Below are positions 18,145-27,240 of a DNA stretch of 64,000 bases, piece by piece. The DNA is from HXMU1420-2 sp034670145 (GTDB taxonomy: Bacteria; Pseudomonadota; Alphaproteobacteria; Rhodobacterales; Rhodobacteraceae). The stretch spans positions 341,800-405,799 of the forward strand of contig JAXMOA010000002.1 of NCBI GenBank assembly GCA_034670145.1. Direction: 5' to 3'. The notes beneath the pieces are model-generated. The model made no database searches and was not told where the DNA came from. It saw only the letters and a list, made by a program, of their open reading frames with translations. The position numbers and the translations under genes are program-made. Every line of letters starts with the position of its first letter. Position 1 is the first letter of the stretch.

Positions 18145-18707
18145 AGGGATGCGGGAGGGATGGCGAAAATCTATGCGTCACTTCGGTGCGGCTGGGATCT
18201 GGGCAGGGACATGTGCAGATTTCGGTTTTGATGCCGGTTTCGGATTTTTCGGTCTGAAAAAGGGGATGCGAATCAGGGACTGTGCGGCGCGGCGGGGCGG
18301 TGAAAGGTAGGTTGGCTGTTAGTTAAATAATGCTAAGTATTTCAGCGCCTTGCGAGTCATTTTGGAAGTAATCGGAGCAGAGGTGCTCAAAACCCGGTGA
18401 AAGGGACCTCGCAGGGCGAGGTTCGTGCTGTATCAGCCTGCGCCGGGTGACGGCGACGTTGGGTCAAGTGGACCTGAGACGGATCAGGTCGCAGAGGCAG
18501 AATCCCATGCAACATATTGATTTTAAATAACTGTTACATTAAAGAGTTGGACAAGTAATCTTGGTCGCTCTATCTGCCCTCGTGGGCGACGAGATCAAAA
18601 GCTTGAGTCATTCAGCATCGTCTATATCGTCCGTGTCTATTGAAACGTGGCGGGGGAGTACCCCGCTGAATATCATGTTGCATCAATTTTGATGTGTGGG
18701 AGGAAAG
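18145..18707. other. 563-bp intergenic region upstream of ugpB
   Basis: No convincing gene was found here. The right end holds the ugpB leader with a strong GGGAGGA ribosome site. The middle contains the nested hairpins described at 18392-18490, and the stretch at about 18525-18560 is AT-rich and could hold the promoter. I did not find a clear Pho box, although ugp operons are often phosphate controlled. Confidence 0.5.
18392..18490 (+). ncRNA. Candidate structured RNA or leader element upstream of ugpB
   Basis: Three complementary pairs are visible. An outer pair ACCCGG (18392-18397) with CCGGGT (18443-18448) encloses a perfect hairpin ACCTCG-CAGGG-CGAGGT (18406-18422). A separate hairpin GACCTGA-GACGGA-TCAGGTC lies at 18471-18490. 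It does not match a riboswitch consensus I can recall. It could be a small RNA, a leader of ugp, or degenerate repeat DNA. Confidence 0.3.
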
Positions 18708-20021
18708 ATGAAAAAGACACTGATCGGCGCGCTCGCCGTATCTACCGCTATGATGTCACCGATGATGGCAATGGCGCAAACCGAAATCCAGTTTTGGCAT
18801 GCATTCACTGGCCGTCTTGGCGATCTTGTGAAGGCGCAGGTTGAAGAATTCAACGCAAGCCAGAGCGATTATGTTGTGGTTGAGAGCCACAAGGGCAACT
18901 ACTCGGAAACACTGAACGCAGGCATTGCCGCCTTCCGTGCTGGCGAACAGCCAGAGATCCTGATGGTGTACGAAGTTGGCACCGCCACGATGATGGCAGC
19001 CGGTGGCGCGATCAAACCCGTTTACGAAGTGATGGCCGAAAGCGGCGCATCCTTTGACCCCGATGCCTATATTGGTGCGGTCAAGGGCTATTACACGTCG
19101 TCTGATGGTCAGATGCTGTCGCTGCCGTTCAACTCGTCCACACCTGTGCTTTGGGTGAACCGGGATGCCATGGAAGCGGCGGGCGTTGATCCGGACACGG
19201 ATCTGTCGACCTGGCAGAACGTTGGGGCCGTGCTGGACGAGCTGAAAGCGGGTGGCGAAGATTGCCCGTTGGTGACCGCATGGCAGAGCTGGATTCACCT
19301 GGAAAACCTCTCGGCCTATCATGATGTGCCGTTTGCCACGCAGGACAATGGTTTTGCCGGTCTGGATACAGAGCTGGCGCTGAACGGACCTGTGCAGGTT
19401 GCGCATCTGACGGCCATGGGTGAGTGGGCCAAGGACGGCAAATTCATCTACACCGGACGGCGCAACGAAGGTGGCGCGAATTTCCGGGGCGGCGAATGTG
19501 CGCTGTTTACCGAGAGTTCGGCGGGCTATGCGGGCATCAAGTCCGAAGCGCAGTTTGATTTTGATGTACGTCCGCTGCCGTATTGGGAAGGCGTTGGCAA
19601 CAGCCCGCAGAACACCATCATCGGTGGTGCCTCGCTTTGGGTGATGGCCGGTCATGATGCCGAGGAATACAAGGGCGCGGGCGAATTCCTGAGCTTCCTG
19701 TCCTCTTCGGATGTACAGGCCAAATGGCACCAGGATACCGGATACCTGCCGATCACGATTGCGGCAGGTGAAGCAACACGCGCCGCCGGGTTTTATGAGG
19801 CAAACCCCGGTACGGATGTTGCTGTGATCCAGATGACCGCGAACCAGCCGACGGCGAATTCAAAGGGTCTGCGTCTGGGTTCGTTCGATCAGATCCGCGG
19901 GATCATCGACGAAGAGCTGGAAGCGATCTGGGCCGGTGACAAGACCGCTCAGGAAGCCATGGACAGCGCCAAAGAGCGCGGCGACGCGCTGCTGCGCCGC
20001 TTTGAGTCTGCAAATCGCTGA
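18708..20021 (+). CDS. ugpB: sn-glycerol-3-phosphate ABC transporter binding protein UgpB
   Basis: This 437-residue periplasmic protein has a cleavable signal peptide (about residues 1-23, ending MAMA-Q). Conserved stretches match Escherichia coli UgpB closely: QFWHAFTG, KGNYSETLNAGIAAFRAG, MVYEVGTATMMA, LPFNSSTPVLW, IIGGASLWVM, WHQDTGYLPIT and KGLRLGSFDQIR. It delivers glycerol-3-phosphate or glycerophosphodiesters to UgpAEC. The ATG at 18708 follows AGGAAAG. Its stop is followed by a strong hairpin before ugpA, a common device to keep binding-protein mRNA in excess. Confidence 0.95.
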   Translation: MKKTLIGALAVSTAMMSPMMAMAQTEIQFWHAFTGRLGDLVKAQVEEFNASQSDYVVVESHKGNYSETLNAGIAAFRAGEQPEILMVYEVGTATMMAAGGAIKPVYEVMAESGASFDPDAYIGAVKGYYTSSDGQMLSLPFNSSTPVLWVNRDAMEAAGVDPDTDLSTWQNVGAVLDELKAGGEDCPLVTAWQSWIHLENLSAYHDVPFATQDNGFAGLDTELALNGPVQVAHLTAMGEWAKDGKFIYTGRRNEGGANFRGGECALFTESSAGYAGIKSEAQFDFDVRPLPYWEGVGNSPQNTIIGGASLWVMAGHDAEEYKGAGEFLSFLSSSDVQAKWHQDTGYLPITIAAGEATRAAGFYEANPGTDVAVIQMTANQPTANSKGLRLGSFDQIRGIIDEELEAIWAGDKTAQEAMDSAKERGDALLRRFESANR

Positions 20022-20037
20022 TAAGTAACTGACTGGA

Positions 20038-20060
20038 CGGCAGGCCTTAGTGGCCTGCCG
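20038..20060 (+). terminator. Intercistronic hairpin between ugpB and ugpA
   Basis: A perfect 9-bp stem CGGCAGGCC / GGCCTGCCG with a 5-base loop and no U tract. It probably attenuates transcription or protects the upstream ugpB message from 3' decay, not fully terminates. Confidence 0.7.
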
Positions 20061-20083
20061 CTCTGCCTGAAGGGAGCCATTTC

Positions 20084-20965
20084 ATGGAAAAGCGTGTCAC
20101 ATTTCGCGGCTGGATGCTTCCTTTGCTTTTGATTGCGCCGCAAGTTTTGATCTCGCTGGTTTTCTTCTTTTACCCGGCCGGGCAGGCGGTTTGGCAATCG
20201 CTGTTTATTCCGGACCCTTTTGGGTTGTCGTCCAAATTTGTCGGTCTTGGGAATTTCGAGTTCCTGTTGGGGGACAAATATTATCGCGCGTCCTTTGTGA
20301 CGACGGCCATTTTTTCGATCCTTGTGACGGCCTGCGCCATGATCCCCGCCTTGTTTCTGGCGGTGACGGCGGATCGGTTGATCAAAGGGTCGGGTGTGTA
20401 TCGCACGATGCTGATCTGGCCTTATGCGGTGGCCCCGGCGGTTGCCGGTGTGTTGTGGCTGTTCATGTTCAACACGCATGTTGGGTTGATTTCCTGGTAT
20501 CTGGGCCAGTTCGGCTATGACTGGAACCATGTGCTGAATGGTGGCGAGGCCATGGGGCTGGTGGTTGTGGCCTCGGCCTGGGGGCGGATCAGCTACAATT
20601 TCCTTTTTTTCCTGGCGGCTTTGCAGGCTGTGCCACGCTCGGTCATTGAGGCTGCGGCGATTGACGGCGCGCGCTTTTGGCGGCGGTTCTTTACGATTGT
20701 GCTGCCGCTCTTGTCGCCGGTCACATTTTTTCTGCTGGTGGTGAATGTGGTCTACGCATTTTTTGAGACCTTCGGCGTGATCCATACGATCACGGCGGGT
20801 GGGCCGCAGCAATCGACGACGATCCTGGTTTACAAGGTGTTTTCCGACGGGTTTGTCGGGCAGGATCTGGGCTCGTCCTCGGCGCAGTCGGTTATCCTGT
20901 TGGTGGTCGTGGGGCTGCTGACGGTGGTTCAGTTCAAATACATTGAAAAGCGGGTGCATTACTGA
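20084..20965 (+). CDS. ugpA: sn-glycerol-3-phosphate ABC transporter permease UgpA
   Basis: This 293-residue inner-membrane permease has about six helices. The binding-protein-dependent transport (EAA) loop reads IEAAAIDGARFWRRFFTIVLP, where it docks onto the ATPase UgpC. The C-terminal GGPQQSTTILVY segment is typical of MalF/UgpA proteins. Its stop overlaps the start of ugpE by one base. Confidence 0.93.
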   Translation: MEKRVTFRGWMLPLLLIAPQVLISLVFFFYPAGQAVWQSLFIPDPFGLSSKFVGLGNFEFLLGDKYYRASFVTTAIFSILVTACAMIPALFLAVTADRLIKGSGVYRTMLIWPYAVAPAVAGVLWLFMFNTHVGLISWYLGQFGYDWNHVLNGGEAMGLVVVASAWGRISYNFLFFLAALQAVPRSVIEAAAIDGARFWRRFFTIVLPLLSPVTFFLLVVNVVYAFFETFGVIHTITAGGPQQSTTILVYKVFSDGFVGQDLGSSSAQSVILLVVVGLLTVVQFKYIEKRVHY

Positions 20966-21822
20966 TGGCTGGCGACGTTCATGGCATGGTGGAAAAACGC
21001 GGTGCCGGGTTGTGGATGACGCATGTCGTCATGATCTTTGGCGTTCTGGTGGTCTTCTTTCCGATCTGGCTGGCATTTGTCGCATCGACCGTGACTCAGC
21101 CCGAGATCGTGAGCCCGCCCATGCCCGTCTGGCCTGGTGATCAGTTTTGGGAGAATTACTCCAAGGCGCTGTTTTCCGGGGTGAATGTGCCGGTGATGAC
21201 GATGTTGCTCAACAGCCTGATAATGGCCGTTGGCATCGCGGTCGGCAAGATTATCATTTCCCTGCTGTCGGCCTTTGCGATTGTCTATTTCCGCTTTCCG
21301 GGCCGGAATGTGTTTTTCTGGATGATCTTCCTGACGCTGATGTTGCCTGTCGAGGTTCGGATCGTGCCGACCTTTGAGGTGGTCGCCGGGTTTGGAATGC
21401 TCAACAGCTATTCGGGGCTGATCTTTCCCCTGATCGCCTCGGCGACGGCAACATTTCTGTTTCGCCAGTTTTTCCTGACGATCCCGGATGAACTGGCCGA
21501 AGCGGCGCGGGTCGATGGCGCGCGGCCGATGCGGTTTTTCATTGATGTCGTGGTGCCGATGAGCCGGACCAATGTGGCAGCGCTGTTTGTGATCCTGTTT
21601 ATCTATGGTTGGAACCAGTATCTCTGGCCGCTGCTGATCACGACGGATCCAGAGATGAACACGATCGTGATGGGCATCAAGCAGATGTTCCCTTCGGGTG
21701 ATGATGTGGCCGATTGGCCGGTGATCATGGCCACTTCCATCCTTGCGATGATCCCTCCGGTGATCATCGTGGTCAGTATGCAACGGCTGTTCATTCGCGG
21801 CCTCGTAGACAGCGAGAAATAA
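20965..21822 (+). CDS. ugpE: sn-glycerol-3-phosphate ABC transporter permease UgpE
   Basis: A 285-residue permease of the MalG/UgpE type with six predicted helices. The EAA loop is LAEAARVDGARPMRFF, and LFIYGWNQYLWPLL plus GIKQMFPSGDD are close to E. coli UgpE. It pairs with UgpA to form the membrane channel. The gene lies 3 bp upstream of ugpC. Confidence 0.93.
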   Translation: MAGDVHGMVEKRGAGLWMTHVVMIFGVLVVFFPIWLAFVASTVTQPEIVSPPMPVWPGDQFWENYSKALFSGVNVPVMTMLLNSLIMAVGIAVGKIIISLLSAFAIVYFRFPGRNVFFWMIFLTLMLPVEVRIVPTFEVVAGFGMLNSYSGLIFPLIASATATFLFRQFFLTIPDELAEAARVDGARPMRFFIDVVVPMSRTNVAALFVILFIYGWNQYLWPLLITTDPEMNTIVMGIKQMFPSGDDVADWPVIMATSILAMIPPVIIVVSMQRLFIRGLVDSEK

Positions 21823-21825
21823 GTT

Positions 21826-22881
21826 ATGGCAACCGTCACGCTAAAAGACGTCAAGAAAAGCTTTGGCCCGACCGATGTCATCCACGGGATCGACACGCAT
21901 ATCGAAGATGGCGAATTCATCGTGATCGTCGGCCCGTCGGGATGCGGGAAATCCACGCTGCTGCGTATGGTTGCGGGGCTGGAAACCGTGTCTTCGGGTG
22001 ATGTGTTGATCGGCGGTGAGCGGGCAAATGACAAAGAGCCGATGGACCGCGACATTGCGATGGTGTTTCAGAACTACGCGCTTTATCCGCATATGTCGGT
22101 GCGCCAGAACATGGGCTATGGGCTCAAGATCGCGGGCATGTCCAAGCCGCAGATCGAGGCAAAGGTGCAGGAGGCCGCCAAGCTTTTGCAGCTGGAGGCC
22201 CTGTTGGATCGCAAGCCCAAGCAATTGTCCGGCGGGCAACGTCAGCGGGTGGCCATGGGGCGCGCGATTGTGCGCGAGCCTGCGGTTTTCCTGTTTGACG
22301 AGCCGTTGTCGAACCTGGATGCCAAGCTGCGCGTGCAGATGCGGCTGGAGATCCGCGAGCTGCAATCCAAGCTGGGCATCACCTCGCTCTATGTGACGCA
22401 TGATCAGGTCGAGGCGATGACGATGGCGGATCGTATGATCGTGATGAACGGTGGTGTGGCCGAGCAAATCGGAACCCCGCTGGAGGTTTATGAAACGCCG
22501 CGCAGCTTGTTTGCGGCTCAGTTCATCGGGAGCCCGGCGATGAATATCATGGACGCTCAGATCAGCGGCGGGCAGGTGATGTTGAATGGTGTGCCCATTG
22601 TCGATGCGCCGTTTGAGGATGGTCCTGCAAAGCTGGGCGTGCGGCCGGAACATCTGATCGTGGATGAAAACGGCCCGTTACAGCTGACGGTGCTTATGAC
22701 AGAACCCTTGGGCGCGAATACGCTGTTTCATGGCAAGCTGGCGGATGGCGCCGGCGATTTCACGGCAAGCTTGCAAGGGGTGCATCCGCTATCGGACGCG
22801 GGCAAGTTGATGCGGTTTTCGGTTCAGCCGGGACAGGCCCATATTTTTGATGCGAAGACCGGATTGCGGCTGGCCTATTAA
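21826..22881 (+). CDS. ugpC: sn-glycerol-3-phosphate ABC transporter ATPase UgpC
   Basis: This 351-residue ABC ATPase has Walker A GPSGCGKST, Q-loop VFQNYALYPHMSV, signature LSGGQRQRVAMGRA and Walker B VFLFDEPLSNLDA, followed by a C-terminal TOBE regulatory domain (about residues 235-350). It belongs to the MalK/UgpC family. It energises glycerol-3-phosphate uptake and closes the ugpBAEC operon. Confidence 0.94.
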   Translation: MATVTLKDVKKSFGPTDVIHGIDTHIEDGEFIVIVGPSGCGKSTLLRMVAGLETVSSGDVLIGGERANDKEPMDRDIAMVFQNYALYPHMSVRQNMGYGLKIAGMSKPQIEAKVQEAAKLLQLEALLDRKPKQLSGGQRQRVAMGRAIVREPAVFLFDEPLSNLDAKLRVQMRLEIRELQSKLGITSLYVTHDQVEAMTMADRMIVMNGGVAEQIGTPLEVYETPRSLFAAQFIGSPAMNIMDAQISGGQVMLNGVPIVDAPFEDGPAKLGVRPEHLIVDENGPLQLTVLMTEPLGANTLFHGKLADGAGDFTASLQGVHPLSDAGKLMRFSVQPGQAHIFDAKTGLRLAY

Positions 22882-22939
22882 TCGGACAGTTTGACGGGGC
22901 GGGGCGCGCCATTGTTTGGCTAGCTGCTGAGGATGTCGG

Positions 22940-22958
22940 AGGGCCGGTTTCTGGCCCT
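22940..22958 (+). terminator. Terminator after ugpC
   Basis: A 6-bp stem AGGGCC / GGCCCT with a 7-base loop, followed by TT. It lies between the convergent ugpC and the amidohydrolase gene. Moderate strength. Confidence 0.55.
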
Positions 22959-22975
22959 TTGCAATCGCCCGGCGA

Positions 22976-24781
22976 CTATTTCGTATTGAACGCGGTATAC
23001 ATCGCTTCGATCAGGTGGTGCCCGGCGTGAGGGGACTGACCGCGGTAAGGGATTTTCCCTAGGCTTCCTTTCTGGACACCGGTTTTGGCCTTGTAGACCA
23101 CAGTGTCATTCTTGATTGTGACCAGAACATTTATGTCATCCAGATCTTCGGGGTCTATCGTCATCGGGTTTTCCGACAAGAGGACAAAATCGGCGAGCTT
23201 GCCAACCTCCAGCGACCCTTTTTGATCTTCCTCAAAATGCTGCCAGGCTGGCCAGAGGGTCATGGCCTTGAGCGCGGTCCAGACATCCACCCGGTGATGC
23301 GGCCCCAGAATATCGCCCGAGCGTGTGCGCCGCGTCACGGTTGCGGACAGGATGCGCATGCTGTCGGGTAAGGCTACGGGGGCATCATGGTGTGACCCGA
23401 ACATCATACCGCGTTGTCTGAGCCAGCCGGTTGGGGATATGTTTTCAGCATTGATCGGGCCGACCGTGTGGTCGCGGTGCCAATCGCCCCAGTAATAGGT
23501 GTGCATCGGAAACACAGACTGAAACACGCCGAGGCGCTGATAGCTGTCGACCTGATCTTCGCGTTGGAATTGACCGTGGATCAGGACCGGGCGGATTGGC
23601 CTGGCCCCGAATTCGGACTGCGCCGAGTCGATTGCAGCGATCAGCATGTCCGAGGCGCCTTCGCCATTGGCATGGGTGAGGATCTGGATGCCGTTTTCAT
23701 AGGCCCAGCTCACGGCCTCCTGGGTCTGTTCCATCGAGGCCGAGGCATATCCCGCATAGCCGGGCGGGTAGACGCCGACCGGATCGTAATAGGGGCGGTC
23801 GCGCAGGGCCGTGAACCCCTGCGGAGAGCCATCAATGGTCAGCTTGGCCCCACCGACGCGCACACGGTCCTTATAATCCATGGACACATTGGCGGCGATG
23901 TAATCGCGGTTCATCAGCACGTCGGGATAGGTCACCACATCAATCAGGATGTCACCCTCTGCGGCCACGGCCTTGAGCGCCGCGTCAACCTCGGCCGCGC
24001 TGCGCCCCTCTTGGGCGGTGGTGTAGCCAAAGCTGGCCCAGAGGGCGGTGCCGGCGCGGGCGAACGCTCTGAGACCTTCTTCGCCCAGGCTGGCGATCAG
24101 GGGCGTCAGGACGGCAAAGAAGGCGTTTTCCTCCAGCACCCCGGTGGGCTCTCCGTCGTCGTCAAACCGAATGAGGCCGCCTGGGGGCGCTTTGGACCCT
24201 TTGGTGATGCCTGCGACCTCTAACGCCTTGGAGTTGGCCACGCCGAAGTGTCCCGACTGATGTACAAGGATGATCGGGACGTCTGCCGAGACCTCGTCCA
24301 GTTCATGGCGGTTGGGGGGGCGTTTTTCGGCCAGTTGGCTTTCGTCATAGCCAAACCCGACAATCAGATTTACCCGTTCGACGGTTTGTGCGTTATCTGC
24401 GATCCAATCGCGCAGCGAGTTTTGTATCGAGGGGATGTCGCCGTTTGGCCCATCGGGGGGCGGCAGGAGGTTGGCGGACAAGGCCTGTAGCCCGCCCATT
24501 ACAGCGTGGCCATGACTGTCAACAAAACCGGGTAAAAGCGTGCGCCCGTTCAGGTCAAACAGTCTGGTGCCTTCGCCCTTGTGCGCCATCAGCGCGTCAA
24601 TGGTTCCAATAGCGATGATCCTGCCATCTTTGGCCGCGATCGCCTCGGCGGTGGGCCGGGTGTCATCAATGGTCAGTATCGGGCCGCCCGAATAGATCGT
24701 ATCAGCGACCTCCTGGGCCATTGTCGCGCTGGCGAGGGCGCTGGACATCAGCAGCGGAAAAATTGGGGTCAAAATCTTCAT
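22976..24781 (-). CDS. Exported YtcJ-like metal-dependent amidohydrolase
   Basis: This 601-residue protein has an N-terminal signal peptide (about 1-22), so it acts in the periplasm or is membrane-anchored. Amidohydrolase-3 features include the metal-binding DSHGHAVMG (HxH-like), VHQSGHFGVANSKALE, THANGEGASD and GSHHDAPV. YtcJ/LAF3 relatives hydrolyse amides or imines of varied substrates. The gene stands alone, convergent with ugpC. The substrate is unknown. Confidence 0.82.
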   Translation of the reverse strand: MKILTPIFPLLMSSALASATMAQEVADTIYSGGPILTIDDTRPTAEAIAAKDGRIIAIGTIDALMAHKGEGTRLFDLNGRTLLPGFVDSHGHAVMGGLQALSANLLPPPDGPNGDIPSIQNSLRDWIADNAQTVERVNLIVGFGYDESQLAEKRPPNRHELDEVSADVPIILVHQSGHFGVANSKALEVAGITKGSKAPPGGLIRFDDDGEPTGVLEENAFFAVLTPLIASLGEEGLRAFARAGTALWASFGYTTAQEGRSAAEVDAALKAVAAEGDILIDVVTYPDVLMNRDYIAANVSMDYKDRVRVGGAKLTIDGSPQGFTALRDRPYYDPVGVYPPGYAGYASASMEQTQEAVSWAYENGIQILTHANGEGASDMLIAAIDSAQSEFGARPIRPVLIHGQFQREDQVDSYQRLGVFQSVFPMHTYYWGDWHRDHTVGPINAENISPTGWLRQRGMMFGSHHDAPVALPDSMRILSATVTRRTRSGDILGPHHRVDVWTALKAMTLWPAWQHFEEDQKGSLEVGKLADFVLLSENPMTIDPEDLDDINVLVTIKNDTVVYKAKTGVQKGSLGKIPYRGQSPHAGHHLIEAMYTAFNTK

Positions 24782-24923
24782 TCACGTGTCCTCCCGATGG
24801 GCAGGACCTAGCGCATTTGTGGCAGGGGTCCATTACTTCGACGAAAATGGCGCATTTTGATGTGAAGGGCGCGAAAGGGATGGGGGCGTTTTGCGGGTCG
24901 GGTGTTCTGTGCAGAAAACCCGG

Positions 24924-25454
24924 TTAGGAGACGATCCGTTTGACGATAGCCGGCATGCCAACGACCACGGCGTTTTCCGGGGCCGTCAGGTTGCCAACGA
25001 CCGCGTTGGCGCCAACGACACAGCCGTCGCCCAAACGCGTTCCCGGCATGATCTTGGCACCGTGGCCAGCGAATACATTCTTGCCGATGTGCACGTCCGT
25101 CATTTTCCAGGGGCGATCACAGGCGGATTTGTGCATTTCGCTCAACTCATGTGTGATGTTGGTAATCACATTCGCCCCCGTAAAGATTGATCCAGCCCCG
25201 ATGGTCATATCGGCGCCGACCGTTATGTGGCAGTTGGCGCCGATTGCGACGTGATCCTCAATGGTCAGCGTTGCCCCGTTAAAGACCTCAACCCGAAGTC
25301 CGGGCCAAATCCGAACGTTCTTGCCGATTTTGATGTTGCGGCGACCCAGAATGAACGTCGTCGGGCCAACAAAGCTGGGAAATGCGATTTTGACACCGCG
25401 CAAACGTAACCCTACCGCATTGGCAGCCCATAAGTACTTGCGTCCAAATCGCAT
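24924..25454 (-). CDS. Left-handed beta-helix (hexapeptide) acyltransferase
   Basis: This 176-residue protein consists largely of isoleucine-patch hexapeptide repeats (for example IGKNVRIWPG, IEDHVAIGANCHITVGADMTIG, IGKNVFAGHGAKIMPG). It resembles WcaF or maltose O-acetyltransferase type enzymes that acetylate sugars using acetyl-CoA. The His in TNITHELSEMH may be catalytic. No polysaccharide genes adjoin it, so its acceptor is unknown. Confidence 0.78.
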   Translation of the reverse strand: MRFGRKYLWAANAVGLRLRGVKIAFPSFVGPTTFILGRRNIKIGKNVRIWPGLRVEVFNGATLTIEDHVAIGANCHITVGADMTIGAGSIFTGANVITNITHELSEMHKSACDRPWKMTDVHIGKNVFAGHGAKIMPGTRLGDGCVVGANAVVGNLTAPENAVVVGMPAIVKRIVS

Positions 25455-25802
25455 AATACATCATCCCATTGAATCACGGTGGTCGTCAGCACAGTCGAAA
25501 ACGGAACAATGGATTTCAGGGATCTGACCGATACGTTTGTCGTCACTGGGTCAGTCGCTGATCATGCTGTTAATCTGTCAGATCACAGAAGTTTGGCTTT
25601 GGCAAACTTAAACGAACATGCCGTCGGGGCGGCACACGATTGTTTGAACCGCCTGTGTCCGAAGGCTCTGTTTGACGATGAGACAACCGCCCGGATTGAA
25701 CCGATGTGACAGCGCAGGCGAGCGGGCAGGCCCTCGAAACGCACCCGGAACTGGACATGAGGATCAAAACGGCCAAAGCTGTTTTGGCAAGGAGATATGG
25801 AT
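25455..25802. other. 348-bp intergenic region with a palindrome
   Basis: No firm gene. A short frame at about 25509-25709 encodes 66 residues with no family I recognise. The main feature is the inverted repeat at 25589-25609. The right end carries the AAGGAG ribosome site at 25789-25794 for the next gene. Confidence 0.4.
25589..25609. promoter_or_regulatory. Palindrome AAGTTTG-N7-CAAACTT, possible operator
   Basis: A perfect 7-bp inverted repeat with a 7-base spacer, about 195 bp upstream of the isochorismatase-family gene. It is not similar to the GntR-type sites at 27988 and 31068, so a different regulator would be involved if it is functional. Confidence 0.35.
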
Positions 25803-26444
25803 ATGACCGAAACTTTGGATCAAAACTATGAAAAGGCCGGATATCACGCCAAACAGTCGCGCGGTGTGCGGCCGGCCCTGGTTTTGGTGGATTTCGCGCA
25901 GGCCTATTTCGACCCGGAGGCACCGCTATATGGCGGGCCGGGATGTGTGACGGCGCGGGACAATGCGATTGTTCTGGCTGAGGCTGCGCGTGCGGCGGGG
26001 GTGCCGGTGATTTTTACCGAGGTCAAATACCAGCCCGGTGGCGCAGACGGTGGGGCGTTTTATGCCAAGGTTCCGGCCTTGGCCTGTTTTGACGCGGGCC
26101 GGGACACACAGCGGCTGGTGGATGGGTTGCGCGTCCAAGAGGGGGATCTGATGATCACCAAGCAATATCCAAGCGCCTTTTTCGGAACATCCCTGGCGGC
26201 CAGTCTGCAATTCCTCAAGGTTGATACGTTGATCATTGGTGGGCTGACAACCTCGGGCTGCGTGCGGGCGACCTGTATTGACAGTATCTCGTCCGGGTTT
26301 GTCACTCTGATCGCGCATGAAGCCTGCGGTGACCGGGCGCAGGGCCCGCATGAGGCGAATTTGTTTGATATGAGCGCAAAATATGCGGATCTGATCGCGA
26401 CGGATGACGCGGTCGCCTATCTGGAGGGCTGCGCGGTCACATGA
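25803..26444 (+). CDS. Isochorismatase-family amidohydrolase (maleamate amidase-like)
   Basis: This 213-residue cysteine hydrolase shows the triad of the family: D in LVLVDFAQAYFD, K in MITKQYPSAFFGT and C in LTTSGCVRATCID. The FTEVKYQPGG and SAFFGTSLAA segments resemble maleamate amidohydrolase (NicF) and N-carbamoylsarcosine amidase. The ATG at 25803 gives proper spacing from AAGGAG; another ATG 6 bp earlier is too close. A maleate-isomerase-like gene and a flavin monooxygenase are nearby, so a NicF-like step from maleamate to maleate is plausible, not proven. Confidence 0.8.
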   Translation: MTETLDQNYEKAGYHAKQSRGVRPALVLVDFAQAYFDPEAPLYGGPGCVTARDNAIVLAEAARAAGVPVIFTEVKYQPGGADGGAFYAKVPALACFDAGRDTQRLVDGLRVQEGDLMITKQYPSAFFGTSLAASLQFLKVDTLIIGGLTTSGCVRATCIDSISSGFVTLIAHEACGDRAQGPHEANLFDMSAKYADLIATDDAVAYLEGCAVT

Positions 26445-27240
26445 TCCGGGGCGGGTCGCTGTGGTCATCGCGGGCGGCGTTTGGGTCTGCATCCTGCCAC
26501 AGCCGCGCAATGTAACGGGCGCCGGTGATCCCGTTGGAGGCGTCCGAGGCCAACCAAAGGGTCGGTGCGCGCATGACGTCAGGCGACAAAAGCTTGCCGT
26601 CGGCGCCTTTCTTGTTGGGCGAGGGCGGGAGCAAATCTGTGTTGGTCGCGCCGCCGGGCAGCAGGACATTCACATCCACGCCCGTCCCGGCCAGATCGCT
26701 GGCCCAGACCCGGCTGGCAGCCTCCAGAAAGGATTTGGTCGGACCATAAGGGGCGTATCCCCGGCGCACCATGGTCTGATCCGAGGTTGAGATATTGATG
26801 ATCTTGCCAAACCCTTGCGCCAGCATCTGCGGGACGGCCGCCTTTGCCATGTGGAAGGGTCCGTTGACGTTGGCATCGACGATACGGCGCCAGCCATCGG
26901 TGCTGGCCTCCCAGAACCGGGTCGGCTGGGTGTTGAAGGTCTCTGAAATCAGGCGCATGCCCAGCCCGGCATTGTTGATCAGCACGTCGAGGCGGCCAAA
27001 GGTGGCCACCGTTCTGGACACGGCGTGGGATGCGGCCTCTGGGTCTGTGACGTCGGCGGGAATGGCCAGGGCATCCGCGCCCAATGTCTGGCGCGTCTGG
27101 TCCAGCGCCTCGGAGGCCGAGGCGCCGGTGATGGCGAGTTTTGCGCCAGCCTCGGCCAGAGCGAGGGCCATTTCGCGGCCCAGACCCCGTGATCCGCCGG
27201 TGATCAGGACCACCCGACCGTGCAGGGATGAAACGGTCAT
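26437..27240 (-). CDS. Short-chain dehydrogenase/reductase
   Basis: This 267-residue classical SDR has the cofactor motif TGGSRGLG, NNAG, an active-site serine in INISTSD and the YxxxK motif as YGPTK. It is an NAD(P)-dependent oxidoreductase for an unknown alcohol or ketone. The start at 27240 overlaps the stop of the other SDR gene (ATGA), so the pair form an operon from the operator region at 27988. The 3' end overlaps the convergent hydrolase gene by 8 bp. Confidence 0.85.
   Translation of the reverse strand: MTVSSLHGRVVLITGGSRGLGREMALALAEAGAKLAITGASASEALDQTRQTLGADALAIPADVTDPEAASHAVSRTVATFGRLDVLINNAGLGMRLISETFNTQPTRFWEASTDGWRRIVDANVNGPFHMAKAAVPQMLAQGFGKIINISTSDQTMVRRGYAPYGPTKSFLEAASRVWASDLAGTGVDVNVLLPGGATNTDLLPPSPNKKGADGKLLSPDVMRAPTLWLASDASNGITGARYIARLWQDADPNAARDDHSDPPRIM

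Noticed and set aside
25509..25709. A 66-codon plus-strand frame between the acyltransferase and hydrolase genes
   Set aside because: It has no recognisable ribosome site or family and crosses a palindrome, so coding status is unsupported.
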